Below, one piece after another: positions 8,375-15,951 of a DNA stretch of 33,891 nucleotides (the stretch's first letter is position 1; each line of letters opens with the position of its first letter). Both the position numbers and the translations under genes were made by a program. Origin of the DNA: Nesterenkonia sp. PF2B19 (GTDB lineage: Bacteria; Actinomycetota; Actinomycetes; Actinomycetales; Micrococcaceae); contig NZ_MDSS02000038.1 of the NCBI RefSeq assembly GCF_001758425.2, positions 1 to 33,891 of the forward strand. The letters run 5' to 3'. The notes beneath the pieces were generated by a model. The model made no database searches, was not told the origin of the DNA, and worked only from the letters and a program-made list of their open reading frames with translations.

Positions 8375-9262
8375 TCAGGGCGCGCCGCCGCGGACCACGA
8401 GCTCCCGGGCCAGCTGGCGGTAGGCCTTGGCGCCCTCATGCTTATGGGCGTAGGAGGTGATGGGTTCGGCGGCGACCGTGGCGTCGGGGAACTTGACCGT
8501 GCGCTTGATGACCGTCTCGAAGACCTTGTCCCCGAAGGCCTCCACGATCCGGGAGATGACCTCCCGGCTGTGCAGCGTGCGGGTGTCCACCATGGTGGCC
8601 AGCACGCCGTCGATCTCCAGGTCAGGATTGAGCCGATCCTGGACCTTCTCGATGGTGTCCACCAGCAGCGCCACGGCGCGCAGCGCGAAGAACTCGGCGA
8701 CCAGCGGAATGATGACCCCATGCGCGGCGGTCAGCGCATTGACGGTGAGCAGGCCCAGGGAGGGCTGGCAGTCGATGATGATGACGTCGTAGTCGTCCCG
8801 CACGTGGCGCAGGGCCCGTTCCAGGACCTGCTCGCGGGCGACCTCGTTGACCAGCTGGACCTCCGCGGCGGAGAGGTCGATGTTGGCCGGCAGCAGATCC
8901 ACCCCGGGCACGTGGGTGGTCAGGATGGCGTCCCGTGCGGTGACCTCGCGCTCCATGATCACGTTGTAGACGGAGGTCTCCAGGTCGTGCGGGCTCGTGC
9001 CCAGGCCGGCAGAGAGGGCGCCCTGTGGGTCGAAGTCGACCATGAGCACCCGGCGGCCGTACTCGGCGAGCGCGGCGCCCAGGTTGATCGCCGAGGTGGT
9101 CTTGCCGACCCCGCCCTTCTGGTTCACCATCGCGATGGTGCGGGCCGGCCCGGTCCCCTCGAGGGGACTCGGGACGGGGAACTCGTGCTTGGGACGGCCG
9201 GTGGGGCCGATGATCGCCTCACCGTGGATGGTGAAGAGCTCGGTCGGCTGGTCGTTGCTCAC
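8375..9262 (-). CDS. parA: ParA-family ATPase of the scpAB operon
   Basis: This 295-residue Walker-type ATPase has a deviant P-loop KGGVGKTT (49-56), VDFDPQGALSAGLG as switch region, and IIIDCQPSLGLLTVNAL as Walker B. It belongs to the MinD/ParA/Soj superfamily. The copy that precedes scpA in actinobacteria is usually distinct from the origin-proximal parA-parB pair, and no parB is present here. GTG 9262 is chosen because GAGGGAG precedes it; 15 further codons upstream are in frame but lack a ribosome site. It is the first gene of the block ending with der. Its exact role alongside condensin is not established. Confidence 0.88.
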   Translation of the reverse strand: MSNDQPTELFTIHGEAIIGPTGRPKHEFPVPSPLEGTGPARTIAMVNQKGGVGKTTSAINLGAALAEYGRRVLMVDFDPQGALSAGLGTSPHDLETSVYNVIMEREVTARDAILTTHVPGVDLLPANIDLSAAEVQLVNEVAREQVLERALRHVRDDYDVIIIDCQPSLGLLTVNALTAAHGVIIPLVAEFFALRAVALLVDTIEKVQDRLNPDLEIDGVLATMVDTRTLHSREVISRIVEAFGDKVFETVIKRTVKFPDATVAAEPITSYAHKHEGAKAYRQLARELVVRGGAP

Positions 9263-9352
9263 TGACTCCCTCGCTTCTCCGTCACGCCGTCGTCTGGTCG
9301 GTCGCACCGGCTGGGCCCTGTCCGGGGGCGTCGTCGGCTCGACAACCCGACC

Positions 9353-9358
9353 AGACTA
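9353..9358 (-). promoter_or_regulatory. Possible -10 box upstream of parA
   Basis: TAGTCT on the minus strand lies 91 bases before the parA start, in the 177-bp gap between parA and prpE. The same hexamer occurs upstream of prpE and pyrG. No good -35 is visible at 16-18 bp. The rest of this gap holds only a 5-bp GGCTC-CGC-GAGCC hairpin at 9422-9434, next to the prpE stop, and nothing else I recognise. Confidence 0.3.
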
Positions 9359-9439
9359 CCCCTGCGGCGGCGTCGACCACACGCCGACTGTTCATCCCGA
9401 GATTGAAGGACGACCCTCACCGGCTCCGCGAGCCATGCC

Positions 9440-11362
9440 TCACCGACTGCGACGCAGCACCGGGACGAGCTCGTCGAGCACCGCCCGGTCCTCGATCGTG
9501 GAGGGCACCTGAGGCTCCTCGCCGTCGGCGATCTGCCGCATCGTTCTGCGCAGGATCTTCCCGGAGCGGGTCTTCGGCAGCCCGGGCACCACGGCGACGT
9601 CCTTGAAGTCGGCCACCGGCCCGATGGTCCGCCGCACCAGGTCGGTCAGCTCCTCGCGCAGGAGCTCCGGGTCCCGCTCGTACCCGGTCTTGAGCACCAC
9701 ATAGCCGGCGGCCCGCTGGCCCTTGAGATCGTCGGCCACACCGATGACGGCGCATTCGGCCACCGCAGGGTGCGAGGCGACGGCGGCCTCGATCGCCCCG
9801 GTGGAGAGACGGTGACCGGCCACATTGATGACATCGTCGGTCCGGCCCATGACGAACAGGTAGCCGTCCTCGTCGAGGCAGCCGGAGTCCCCCGTGGCGT
9901 AGAAGCCGGGGAAGGCCGACAGGTAGGAGTCGATGTAGCGCTGGTCGTCCCCCCACAGGGTGGGCAGCGTGCCCGGAGGCATCGGCAGACGCAGGGCGAT
10001 GTTGCCCTCCTCCCCCGGTGGCAGCTCCTGCCCGTCAGCGCCGAGGATGACGACGTCGTAGCCCGCCATGGGCAGGGTCGCCGAGCCCTCTTTGATCGGC
10101 AGGGGCTCGATGCCGACGGGGTTCGCCGCGATGGGCCATCCCGTCTCGGTCTGCCACCAGTTGTCGATCACCGGGACTCCGAGGGCCTCTCCGATCCACC
10201 GCTGCGTGTCCGGATCGAGCCGCTCGCCGGCGGCGAAGAGGTGCTGCAGCGAGGAGATGTCATGGGCGCCCACCAGAGCTGCCTCCGGGTCCGCCTTGCG
10301 GATGGCGCGCAGCGCCGTCGGTGCGGTGAACAGCGCGGAGATCCGGTGCTCCTCCACCATCCGCCAGAAGGCCCCGGCGTCGGGCGTCCCCACCGGCTTG
10401 CCCTCGTAGAGCACCGTGGTGGCGCCGACCAGCAGAGGACCGTAGACGATGTAGGAGTGCCCCACCACCCACCCGACGTCGGAGGCGGTCAGCATGGTCT
10501 GCCCGGGGCCGACGTCGAAGACAGCGGACATGGACCAGCTCAGCGCCACCGCCGTGCCGCCCTGATCCCGGACCACCCCCTTGGGGCGTCCCGTCGTCCC
10601 GGAGGTGTAGAGGATGTACAGCGGGTCGGTGGCGGCCACGGGAACAGGTCCCGCCGAGGTCGCCTGGGCCGAGAGCCGCTCCCAGTCCTGCCAGCGGGCG
10701 GTCGAGTCCCCCGCGACGTCCGCCATGCTGTGGGAGAACCCGTCCCGGTGCTGGACGACGACCTCACGGACCGGATGCTGCGCCAGGCTGATCGCCTCCG
10801 CCACAGTGGGCAGGTACTCCACCCGCCGGGACGGCTCGATCCCGCCGCTGGCGGTGAGCACGACGTCGGCGGAGGAGTCGTCGATGCGGGACGCCAGCTC
10901 CTGAGCTGCGAACCCGCCGAAGACCACCGAATGGACTGCCCCGAGCCGGGCGCAGGCGAGCATCGCGATGGGAGCCTGCGGGATCATCGGCAGATAGATG
11001 ATCACCCGGTCTCCGGCACCGACGCCGAGACCGGCGAGCATCCCGGCGGCTCGGGCCACCTCCTCGGTGAGCTCCGCATAGGTGTAGCGGCGCACCGTGC
11101 CGGTGACCGCCGAATCGTGGATCAGGGCGACCTGGTCGCCGCGGCCCGCCTCCAGGTGGCGGTCCAGGCAGTTGCGGCTCAGATTGAGCCTGCCGTCGGG
11201 GAACCAGCGGTGGATCGGTGCCGCCGAATCGTCCAGAGCCTGGTCCGGCATCCGGTCCCAGTCGACGCACCGGGCCGCGTGCAGCCAGAAGCCCTCGCGG
11301 TCGCGCAGCGATCGACGGTGGACATCCCGATAACCGCCCGGCACTGTGCGCTCAGCTCCCAT
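9440..11362 (-). CDS. prpE: Propionyl-CoA synthetase (PrpE-type AMP-forming acyl-CoA synthetase)
   Basis: The 640-residue enzyme activates propionate to propionyl-CoA with ATP. It has the AMP-binding motif YTSGTTGRPKG (252-262), then DVGWVVGHSYIVYGPLLVGAT and YEGKPVGTPDAGAFWR, which resemble PrpE more than acetate-specific Acs. The C-terminal PKTRSGKILRR carries catalytic Lys602, the residue acetylated in this family. ATG 11362 has AGGAGGAG upstream, so the longer in-frame ORF to 11509, which would run through the promoter and operator, is excluded. It is divergent from the GntR-prpDBC genes and supplies the substrate for PrpC. Acetate activation as a side activity is possible. Confidence 0.88.
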   Translation of the reverse strand: MGAERTVPGGYRDVHRRSLRDREGFWLHAARCVDWDRMPDQALDDSAAPIHRWFPDGRLNLSRNCLDRHLEAGRGDQVALIHDSAVTGTVRRYTYAELTEEVARAAGMLAGLGVGAGDRVIIYLPMIPQAPIAMLACARLGAVHSVVFGGFAAQELASRIDDSSADVVLTASGGIEPSRRVEYLPTVAEAISLAQHPVREVVVQHRDGFSHSMADVAGDSTARWQDWERLSAQATSAGPVPVAATDPLYILYTSGTTGRPKGVVRDQGGTAVALSWSMSAVFDVGPGQTMLTASDVGWVVGHSYIVYGPLLVGATTVLYEGKPVGTPDAGAFWRMVEEHRISALFTAPTALRAIRKADPEAALVGAHDISSLQHLFAAGERLDPDTQRWIGEALGVPVIDNWWQTETGWPIAANPVGIEPLPIKEGSATLPMAGYDVVILGADGQELPPGEEGNIALRLPMPPGTLPTLWGDDQRYIDSYLSAFPGFYATGDSGCLDEDGYLFVMGRTDDVINVAGHRLSTGAIEAAVASHPAVAECAVIGVADDLKGQRAAGYVVLKTGYERDPELLREELTDLVRRTIGPVADFKDVAVVPGLPKTRSGKILRRTMRQIADGEEPQVPSTIEDRAVLDELVPVLRRSR

Positions 11363-11430
11363 GGTGCTCCTCCTGATCCATGATCCGTCCTCTGCTCGAT
11401 TCCCCGCCCGGCGCTGCGTGGCACCCTGCC

Positions 11431-11459
11431 AGACTATGACGCCGATCACATCTTGTGAA
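11431..11459 (-). promoter_or_regulatory. prpE promoter (-35 TTCACA, 17 bp, -10 TAGTCT)
   Basis: On the minus strand TTCACA (11454-11459) is followed after exactly 17 bp by TAGTCT (11431-11436), a reasonable actinobacterial housekeeping-sigma promoter. Transcription would begin near 11424, leaving a leader of about 60 nt before ATG 11362. The upstream palindrome ends 4 bp before the -35 box. Confidence 0.5.
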
Positions 11460-11463
11460 GGCC

Positions 11464-11475
11464 TGTGTATACACA
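11464..11475. promoter_or_regulatory. GntR/FCD operator 1, TGTGTATACACA
   Basis: This is a perfect 12-bp palindrome with a GTATAC core. FadR-subfamily (FCD) GntR regulators typically bind short palindromes with GT and AC half-sites around a tight centre, and such a regulator is encoded 70 bp away. The site is just upstream of the prpE -35 box, a place that could serve activation or looping repression. The sequence identity is seen; the binding is inferred. Confidence 0.6.
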
Positions 11476-11527
11476 AGTGCGCGGCATCGTCGAATCGACC
11501 GTGAATCATCGCCCTGAACCGCCATCT

Positions 11528-11537
11528 GTGTATACAC
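11528..11537. promoter_or_regulatory. GntR/FCD operator 2, GTGTATACAC, overlapping a -10 box
   Basis: This is a second copy of the palindrome (11 of 12 bases match operator 1), centred 63 bp from the first, about six helical turns. It ends 7 bp before the regulator's ATG. TATACA within it (11531-11536) is placed correctly to be the -10 of a transcript starting at or near that ATG. Binding here would therefore block transcription of the regulator and prpDBC. Confidence 0.6.
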
Positions 11538-11544
11538 TTCCGGT

Positions 11545-12219
11545 ATGCGTGCCAGTGACCGTGCTTACCGACGCCTGCGCGAGGAGATCCTCGACGGCGC
11601 CCTCGCCCCGGGGACGGTCCTCGGCGAGGTCGAGCAGTCCGAGCGCCTCGGAGTCTCTCGCACCCCGGTGCGGGAGGCGCTGTCCCGGCTCACCGCCGAC
11701 GGCCTGGCGGACCAGGCCCAGGGCCGGGGCACCGTGGTCAGCTCCGTCTCCCTGGGCGACGTCGATCTGCTCTTCGAACTGCGCCTGCCGCTGGAGATGC
11801 AGGCCGCTCGGCTGGCGGCCCAACGCGGCGACCCGGAGCGCTTCACCGCACTGGCCCGGCGGTTCGCCCAGGCCGAGGAGGCGCTGAGCTCCGCCGCCGG
11901 CGCCGTTCCCGAGGACCAGGAGGCGCGCTACTACGACCTCGCCGAGGAGCTCGACGACGCCGTCGCGGAGGCCGTGGACAACCCCTACCTCACGGGCATG
12001 CTGCGCAGTCTGCGCGTCCATCTCGTCCGAGTGCGTCGCCTGGCCCGGGACGAACCCGCCCGCCTGACCGAGTCCGCCCGCGAGCACCGGAGCGTGTGCA
12101 GCGCCATCGCCTCCGCCGACCCCGACACCGCCGGGGCCGCCATGCTCATCCACCTGCGGCGCAGCCTGGCCTACATCACCGGCCGGGCCGCGTCCCCCGC
12201 CGAGTCACCCCAGACCTGA
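11545..12219 (+). CDS. GntR-family regulator, FCD domain, of the propionate genes
   Basis: The 224-residue protein has an N-terminal winged helix-turn-helix (RAYRRLREEILDGALAPG..SERLGVSRTPVREALSRLTADGL, about 6-53) and an all-helical FCD ligand domain (about 70-215) with the Asp/His metal-site pattern (AEELDDAVAEAVDNPYL, SAREHRSV). It is the first plus-strand gene before prpD-prpB-prpC and divergent from prpE, so it probably senses a propionate-pathway metabolite such as a 2-methylcitrate-type acid. ATG 11545 has no Shine-Dalgarno sequence and sits at the expected transcription start of the overlapping TATACA box, so a leaderless mRNA is likely. The ligand is unknown. Confidence 0.85.
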   Translation: MRASDRAYRRLREEILDGALAPGTVLGEVEQSERLGVSRTPVREALSRLTADGLADQAQGRGTVVSSVSLGDVDLLFELRLPLEMQAARLAAQRGDPERFTALARRFAQAEEALSSAAGAVPEDQEARYYDLAEELDDAVAEAVDNPYLTGMLRSLRVHLVRVRRLARDEPARLTESAREHRSVCSAIASADPDTAGAAMLIHLRRSLAYITGRAASPAESPQT

Positions 12220-12249
12220 GAATCACCCATCGGAGAGGAACGTCAGCCC

Positions 12250-13767
12250 ATGATCACCCACAGCGTGCGCGTCTACCGCAGCGAGGAGAACCTGCCCCGC
12301 GAGGACCAGCTGGCCTGGAAGATCGCGCAGGTCGCCGTCGACCCGGTGTCCGTGGATCCGGAGGTCACCGACATGGTGATCAATCGCATCATCGACAACG
12401 CCTCGGTCGCGGTCGCCTCCCTGAACCGGGCCCCCATCGTCGCCGCCCGTTCCCAGGCCCTCGACCAGCCCGTCTCCGCCAACGGTGCAGGGGCCTCCGT
12501 CTTCGGCATCACGGAGCGGACCAGCCCTGAATGGGCGGCCTGGGCCAACGGCGTCGCCGTGCGTGAGCTGGACTATCACGACACGTTCCTGGCGGCCGAC
12601 TATTCGCACCCGGGCGACAACATCCCGCCCATCCTGGCTGTGGCCCAGCACACGGGGCGCTCCGGCCCCGAGCTGATCCGCGGCATCGCCACCGGCTACG
12701 AGATCCAGGTCGACCTGGTCAAGGCCATCTGCCTGCACCAGCATAAGATCGACCACGTCGCCCACCTCGGCCCCTCCGCGGCCGCCGGCATCGGCACCCT
12801 GCTGCGCCTCGACGCCGAGACGATCTTCCAGGCCGTCGGCCAAGCTCTGCACACCACCACCGCCACGCGTCAGTCCCGCAAGGGCGAGATCTCCACCTGG
12901 AAGGCCCACGCCCCCGCCTTCGCCGGGAAGATGGCCGTCGAAGCCGTGGACCGGGCCATGCGCGGCCAGACCTCGCCGGTGCCGATCTACGAAGGCGAGG
13001 ACGGCGTCATCGCCTGGATGCTGGACGGCCCGGAGGCCCGCTACGAGGTGCCGCTGCCCGCCACCGGCGAGGCCAAGCGCGCCATCCTCGACACCTACAC
13101 GAAGGAACACTCGGCCGAGTACCAGGCCCAGGCCTGGATCGACCTGGCCCGGAAGCTGCACCAGCAGCACCCCGAGGCCACGGACCCGAACGCCGTCGAG
13201 TCCATCCTGATCCGCACCAGCCACCACACCCACTACGTGATCGGCTCGGGCGCCAACGACCCGCAGAAGTACGACCCCACCGCCTCCCGCGAGACGCTGG
13301 ACCATTCGATCCCCTACATCTTCACCGTCGCGCTGCAGGACGGGGCCTGGCACCACGTGGACTCCTATGCCCCCGAGCGCGCAGGCCGTGAGGACACGGT
13401 GGCGCTCTGGCACAAGGTCACCACGGAGGAGGACCCGGAGTGGACCCGCCGCTACCACTCCCTGGACATCGCGGAGAAGGCCTTCGGCGGGTCCGTGGAG
13501 ATCCGGCTGACCGACGGGCGCACCATCACCGATGAGATCGCCGTCGCCGACGCCCACCCGCTGGGCGCCCGCCCCTTCGCCCGGGAGCAGTACATCGACA
13601 AGTTCCGCACCCTGGCCGCGGGCGTCATCGCCGACGACGAGATCGAGCGCTTCCTGGACGTCGTCCAGCGACTCGAATCGCTGCCCGCCGGCGAGCTCCA
13701 CCAGCTCAACCTCCAGGCCGCCGACGGAGTCATCGACCCCACCGACGCGCCGAAGGGGATCCTCTGA
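12250..13767 (+). CDS. prpD: 2-methylcitrate dehydratase (MmgE/PrpD family)
   Basis: PrpD dehydrates 2-methylcitrate to 2-methyl-cis-aconitate. The 505-residue product shows the MmgE/PrpD core: [32 protein letters not shown] (about 105-136), [17 protein letters not shown], and the [21 protein letters not shown]-type segment, then a C-terminal lid domain ending [15 protein letters not shown]. Length is normal for the family. ATG 12250 is preceded by GGAGAGGAA. It lies 30 bp after the regulator gene, and prpB begins 1 bp after its stop, so the three prp genes are probably one transcript. Confidence 0.93.
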   Translation: MITHSVRVYRSEENLPREDQLAWKIAQVAVDPVSVDPEVTDMVINRIIDNASVAVASLNRAPIVAARSQALDQPVSANGAGASVFGITERTSPEWAAWANGVAVRELDYHDTFLAADYSHPGDNIPPILAVAQHTGRSGPELIRGIATGYEIQVDLVKAICLHQHKIDHVAHLGPSAAAGIGTLLRLDAETIFQAVGQALHTTTATRQSRKGEISTWKAHAPAFAGKMAVEAVDRAMRGQTSPVPIYEGEDGVIAWMLDGPEARYEVPLPATGEAKRAILDTYTKEHSAEYQAQAWIDLARKLHQQHPEATDPNAVESILIRTSHHTHYVIGSGANDPQKYDPTASRETLDHSIPYIFTVALQDGAWHHVDSYAPERAGREDTVALWHKVTTEEDPEWTRRYHSLDIAEKAFGGSVEIRLTDGRTITDEIAVADAHPLGARPFAREQYIDKFRTLAAGVIADDEIERFLDVVQRLESLPAGELHQLNLQAADGVIDPTDAPKGIL

Positions 13768-13768
13768 G

Positions 13769-14695
13769 ATGCTGTACTCCACCACCACTGCGCAGCAGAA
13801 GCGCCGTGCCCTGCGCGAGATGCTCGCCCCGGGAGCGGCCCGGCAGTTCCCCGGCGCCTTCACCCCTCTCTCGGCCCCGCTGATCGAGGAGAAGGGGTTC
13901 GACGGCGTCTACATCTCCGGGGCCGTGCTCGCCAACGAACTGGGCTTGCCCGACGTCGGGCTGACCACGCTCACCGACGTGGCCCACCGGGCCGGGCAGA
14001 TCGCCCGCGCCACGAACCTGCCGGCCCTGGTCGACGCCGACACCGGCTTCGGCGAACCGATGAACGTCGCCCGCACCGTCCAGGAGCTCGAGGACGCCGG
14101 ACTGGCCGGCTGCCACATCGAGGACCAGTTCAACCCGAAACGCTGCGGTCACCTGGACGGCAAGAACATGGTGGATGTCCAGACCGCGACCCGCCGGATC
14201 GCCGCCGCCGCCCAAGGACGTCGGGACGAGGACTTCCTCATCATGGCGCGCACCGACCTGCGCGCGGTCGAAGGGCTCGACGCCGCCATCGACCGTGCCA
14301 AGGCGCTGATCGACGCCGGAGCCGACGCCATCTTCCCCGAGGCGATGAAGGACCTCAGCGAATTCGAGGCCGTCTGCGCCGCCGTCGACGTCCCGGTGCT
14401 GGCCAACATGACCGAGTTCGGCAAGTCCGCGCTGTTCACCCGGCAGCAGCTCGCCGACGCCGGCGTGGCGATGATCATCTACCCGGTCACCTCGCTGCGC
14501 GCGGCGATGGGCGCGATCGAACGCACGCTGGACACCCTGGCCGCCCACGGCACCCAGGAGCCCGCCGTGGCGGAGATGATGACCCGCGCCCGGCTCTACG
14601 AGCTGGTCGACTACGAGGCGTACAACACCTTCGACACCGGCATCTTCAACTTCGAGGTGCCGGACGTACACTCCCCGAGCGGCACCGACCACTGA
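13769..14695 (+). CDS. prpB: 2-methylisocitrate lyase
   Basis: The 308-residue enzyme cleaves 2-methylisocitrate to pyruvate and succinate. It has the PEP-mutase/isocitrate-lyase TIM barrel with the catalytic signature KRCGH (124-128), the metal-binding DADTGFGEP (89-97), and HIEDQ (116-120). The product length is typical of PrpB and much shorter than isocitrate lyase. ATG 13769 begins 1 bp after the prpD stop; the longer in-frame reading inside prpD is spurious. prpC follows after 33 bp, with a TGAGGAGG ribosome site. Confidence 0.95.
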   Translation: MLYSTTTAQQKRRALREMLAPGAARQFPGAFTPLSAPLIEEKGFDGVYISGAVLANELGLPDVGLTTLTDVAHRAGQIARATNLPALVDADTGFGEPMNVARTVQELEDAGLAGCHIEDQFNPKRCGHLDGKNMVDVQTATRRIAAAAQGRRDEDFLIMARTDLRAVEGLDAAIDRAKALIDAGADAIFPEAMKDLSEFEAVCAAVDVPVLANMTEFGKSALFTRQQLADAGVAMIIYPVTSLRAAMGAIERTLDTLAAHGTQEPAVAEMMTRARLYELVDYEAYNTFDTGIFNFEVPDVHSPSGTDH

Positions 14696-14728
14696 GCGGG
14701 ACCCACCACTGACCTGAGGAGGTCACCG

Positions 14729-15876
14729 ATGTCCGAGAACCACGACGCCGAGCAGATCCGCAAGGGACTGGCAGGCGTGGTCGCCGACCACACCGCCATC
14801 TCCAAGGTCAACCCGGAGACCAACTCGCTGCTCTACCGCGGCTACCCCGTCCAGCAGCTGGCCGCTCAGCTCTCCTTCGAGGAGGTGGCCCTGCTGCTGT
14901 GGACCGGCGAGCTGCCCACGGAAGCTGAACGGGACGAGTTCCTCGCCTTCGAACGTTCGCACCGCGCCCTGGACCCCCAGGTCAAGGCCGCCGTCGACCT
15001 GCTGCCCACCGACTGTCACCCGATGGACGTGGGCCGCACCGCGGTCTCCGTGCTGGGTGCGCGCCACCCGCAGGCCGAGGACTCCTCCCCCGAAGTGGAG
15101 CTGGCCAAGGCCAAGGCGCTCTTTGCGGCGTTCCCCGCAGTGGTCGCCTATGACCAGCGCCGCCGTCGGGGTCTGGCCGCCGTAGAGCCGCGTGACGACC
15201 TGGACTACTCCCAGAACTTCCTGTGGATGACCTTCGGACAGGAGCAGCGCCCGAGGTGGTCGACGCGTTCCGGGTCTCGATGGTGCTCTATGCCGAGCAC
15301 TCCTTCAACGCCTCCACCTTCACCGCCCGGGTGGTCACCTCCACCCTGGCGGACCTGCACTCGGCGGTCACCGCGGCGATCGGCGCCCTCAAGGGCCCCC
15401 TGCACGGGGGAGCCAACGAGGCCGTGATGCACACCTTCGAGGAGATCGGCATCGACACCGCCGAGACGCAGGCCGACGCCGCGGTGCGCGCGAAGGCCTG
15501 GATGGAGCAGGCGCTCGCCGAGAAGCGCAAGGTCATGGGCTTCGGCCACCGGGTGTACAAGAACGGCGACTCACGGGTCCCCACCATGAAGAAGGCCCTG
15601 GACGCCATGGTCGCGCACTACGGCCGCGGTGAGCTGATGGGCCTCTATGACGGGCTCGAGGCGGCGATGGACGAGGCCAAGGGCATCAAGCCCAACCTCG
15701 ACTACCCGGCGGGCCCCACCTACCACCTCATGGGCTTCGACACCGAGATGTTCACTCCGCTGTTCATCGCCTCCCGCATCACCGGCTGGACGGCCCACAT
15801 CATGGAGCAGCGAGCCTCCAATGCGCTGATCCGCCCGCTGAGCGCCTACAACGGACCCGCTGAGCGGAGCCTGTGA
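14729..15876 (+). pseudogene. prpC: 2-methylcitrate synthase, one frameshift
   Basis: The enzyme condenses propionyl-CoA with oxaloacetate; the repaired product is about 382 residues. Frame 1 encodes GVVADHTAISKVNPETNSLLYRGYPV, the usual start, up to NFLWMTFGQE. Frame 2 resumes at APEVVDAFRVSMVLYAEHSFNAS and holds the catalytic residues: His in GGANEAV, His in MGFGHRVYKNGDSR, and Asp in GFDTEMFTPLF. The shift is at 15243-15245, where CAGGAGCAG probably should be CAGGAGGCAG (one G lost). Without repair, frame 1 ends at 15427 and carries no active site. If the loss is real the methylcitrate cycle is broken at its first step, although the flanking prp genes are intact. Confidence 0.88.
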
Positions 15877-15894
15877 GGCTCCGTTCAGCGGGTC
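15854..15894. terminator. 19-bp bidirectional terminator hairpin covering the prpC stop
   Basis: Arms 15854-15872 and 15876-15894 pair over 19 bp with one G-T wobble and a 3-base loop. The TGA of prpC occupies 15874-15876, so the last seven codons form the left arm. It lies between convergent prpC and hutH and can fold in both transcripts. No long T-run follows, as is common in high-GC genomes. Confidence 0.75.
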
Positions 15895-15951
15895 GGTGAG
15901 ACGAATGGGGCCGGCGGGCAGGCCAGGCAGGGACTGCCCCCGCTGCCCTGA

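Noticed and set aside
9770-11383. 537-codon open frame opposite prpE
   Set aside because: Antisense shadow of a high-GC gene, without ribosome site or recognisable domain.
12223-13863. 546-codon open frame opposite prpD
   Set aside because: Gly/Val/Asp-rich shadow spanning the prpD-prpB junction; prpD and prpB are clear on the other strand.
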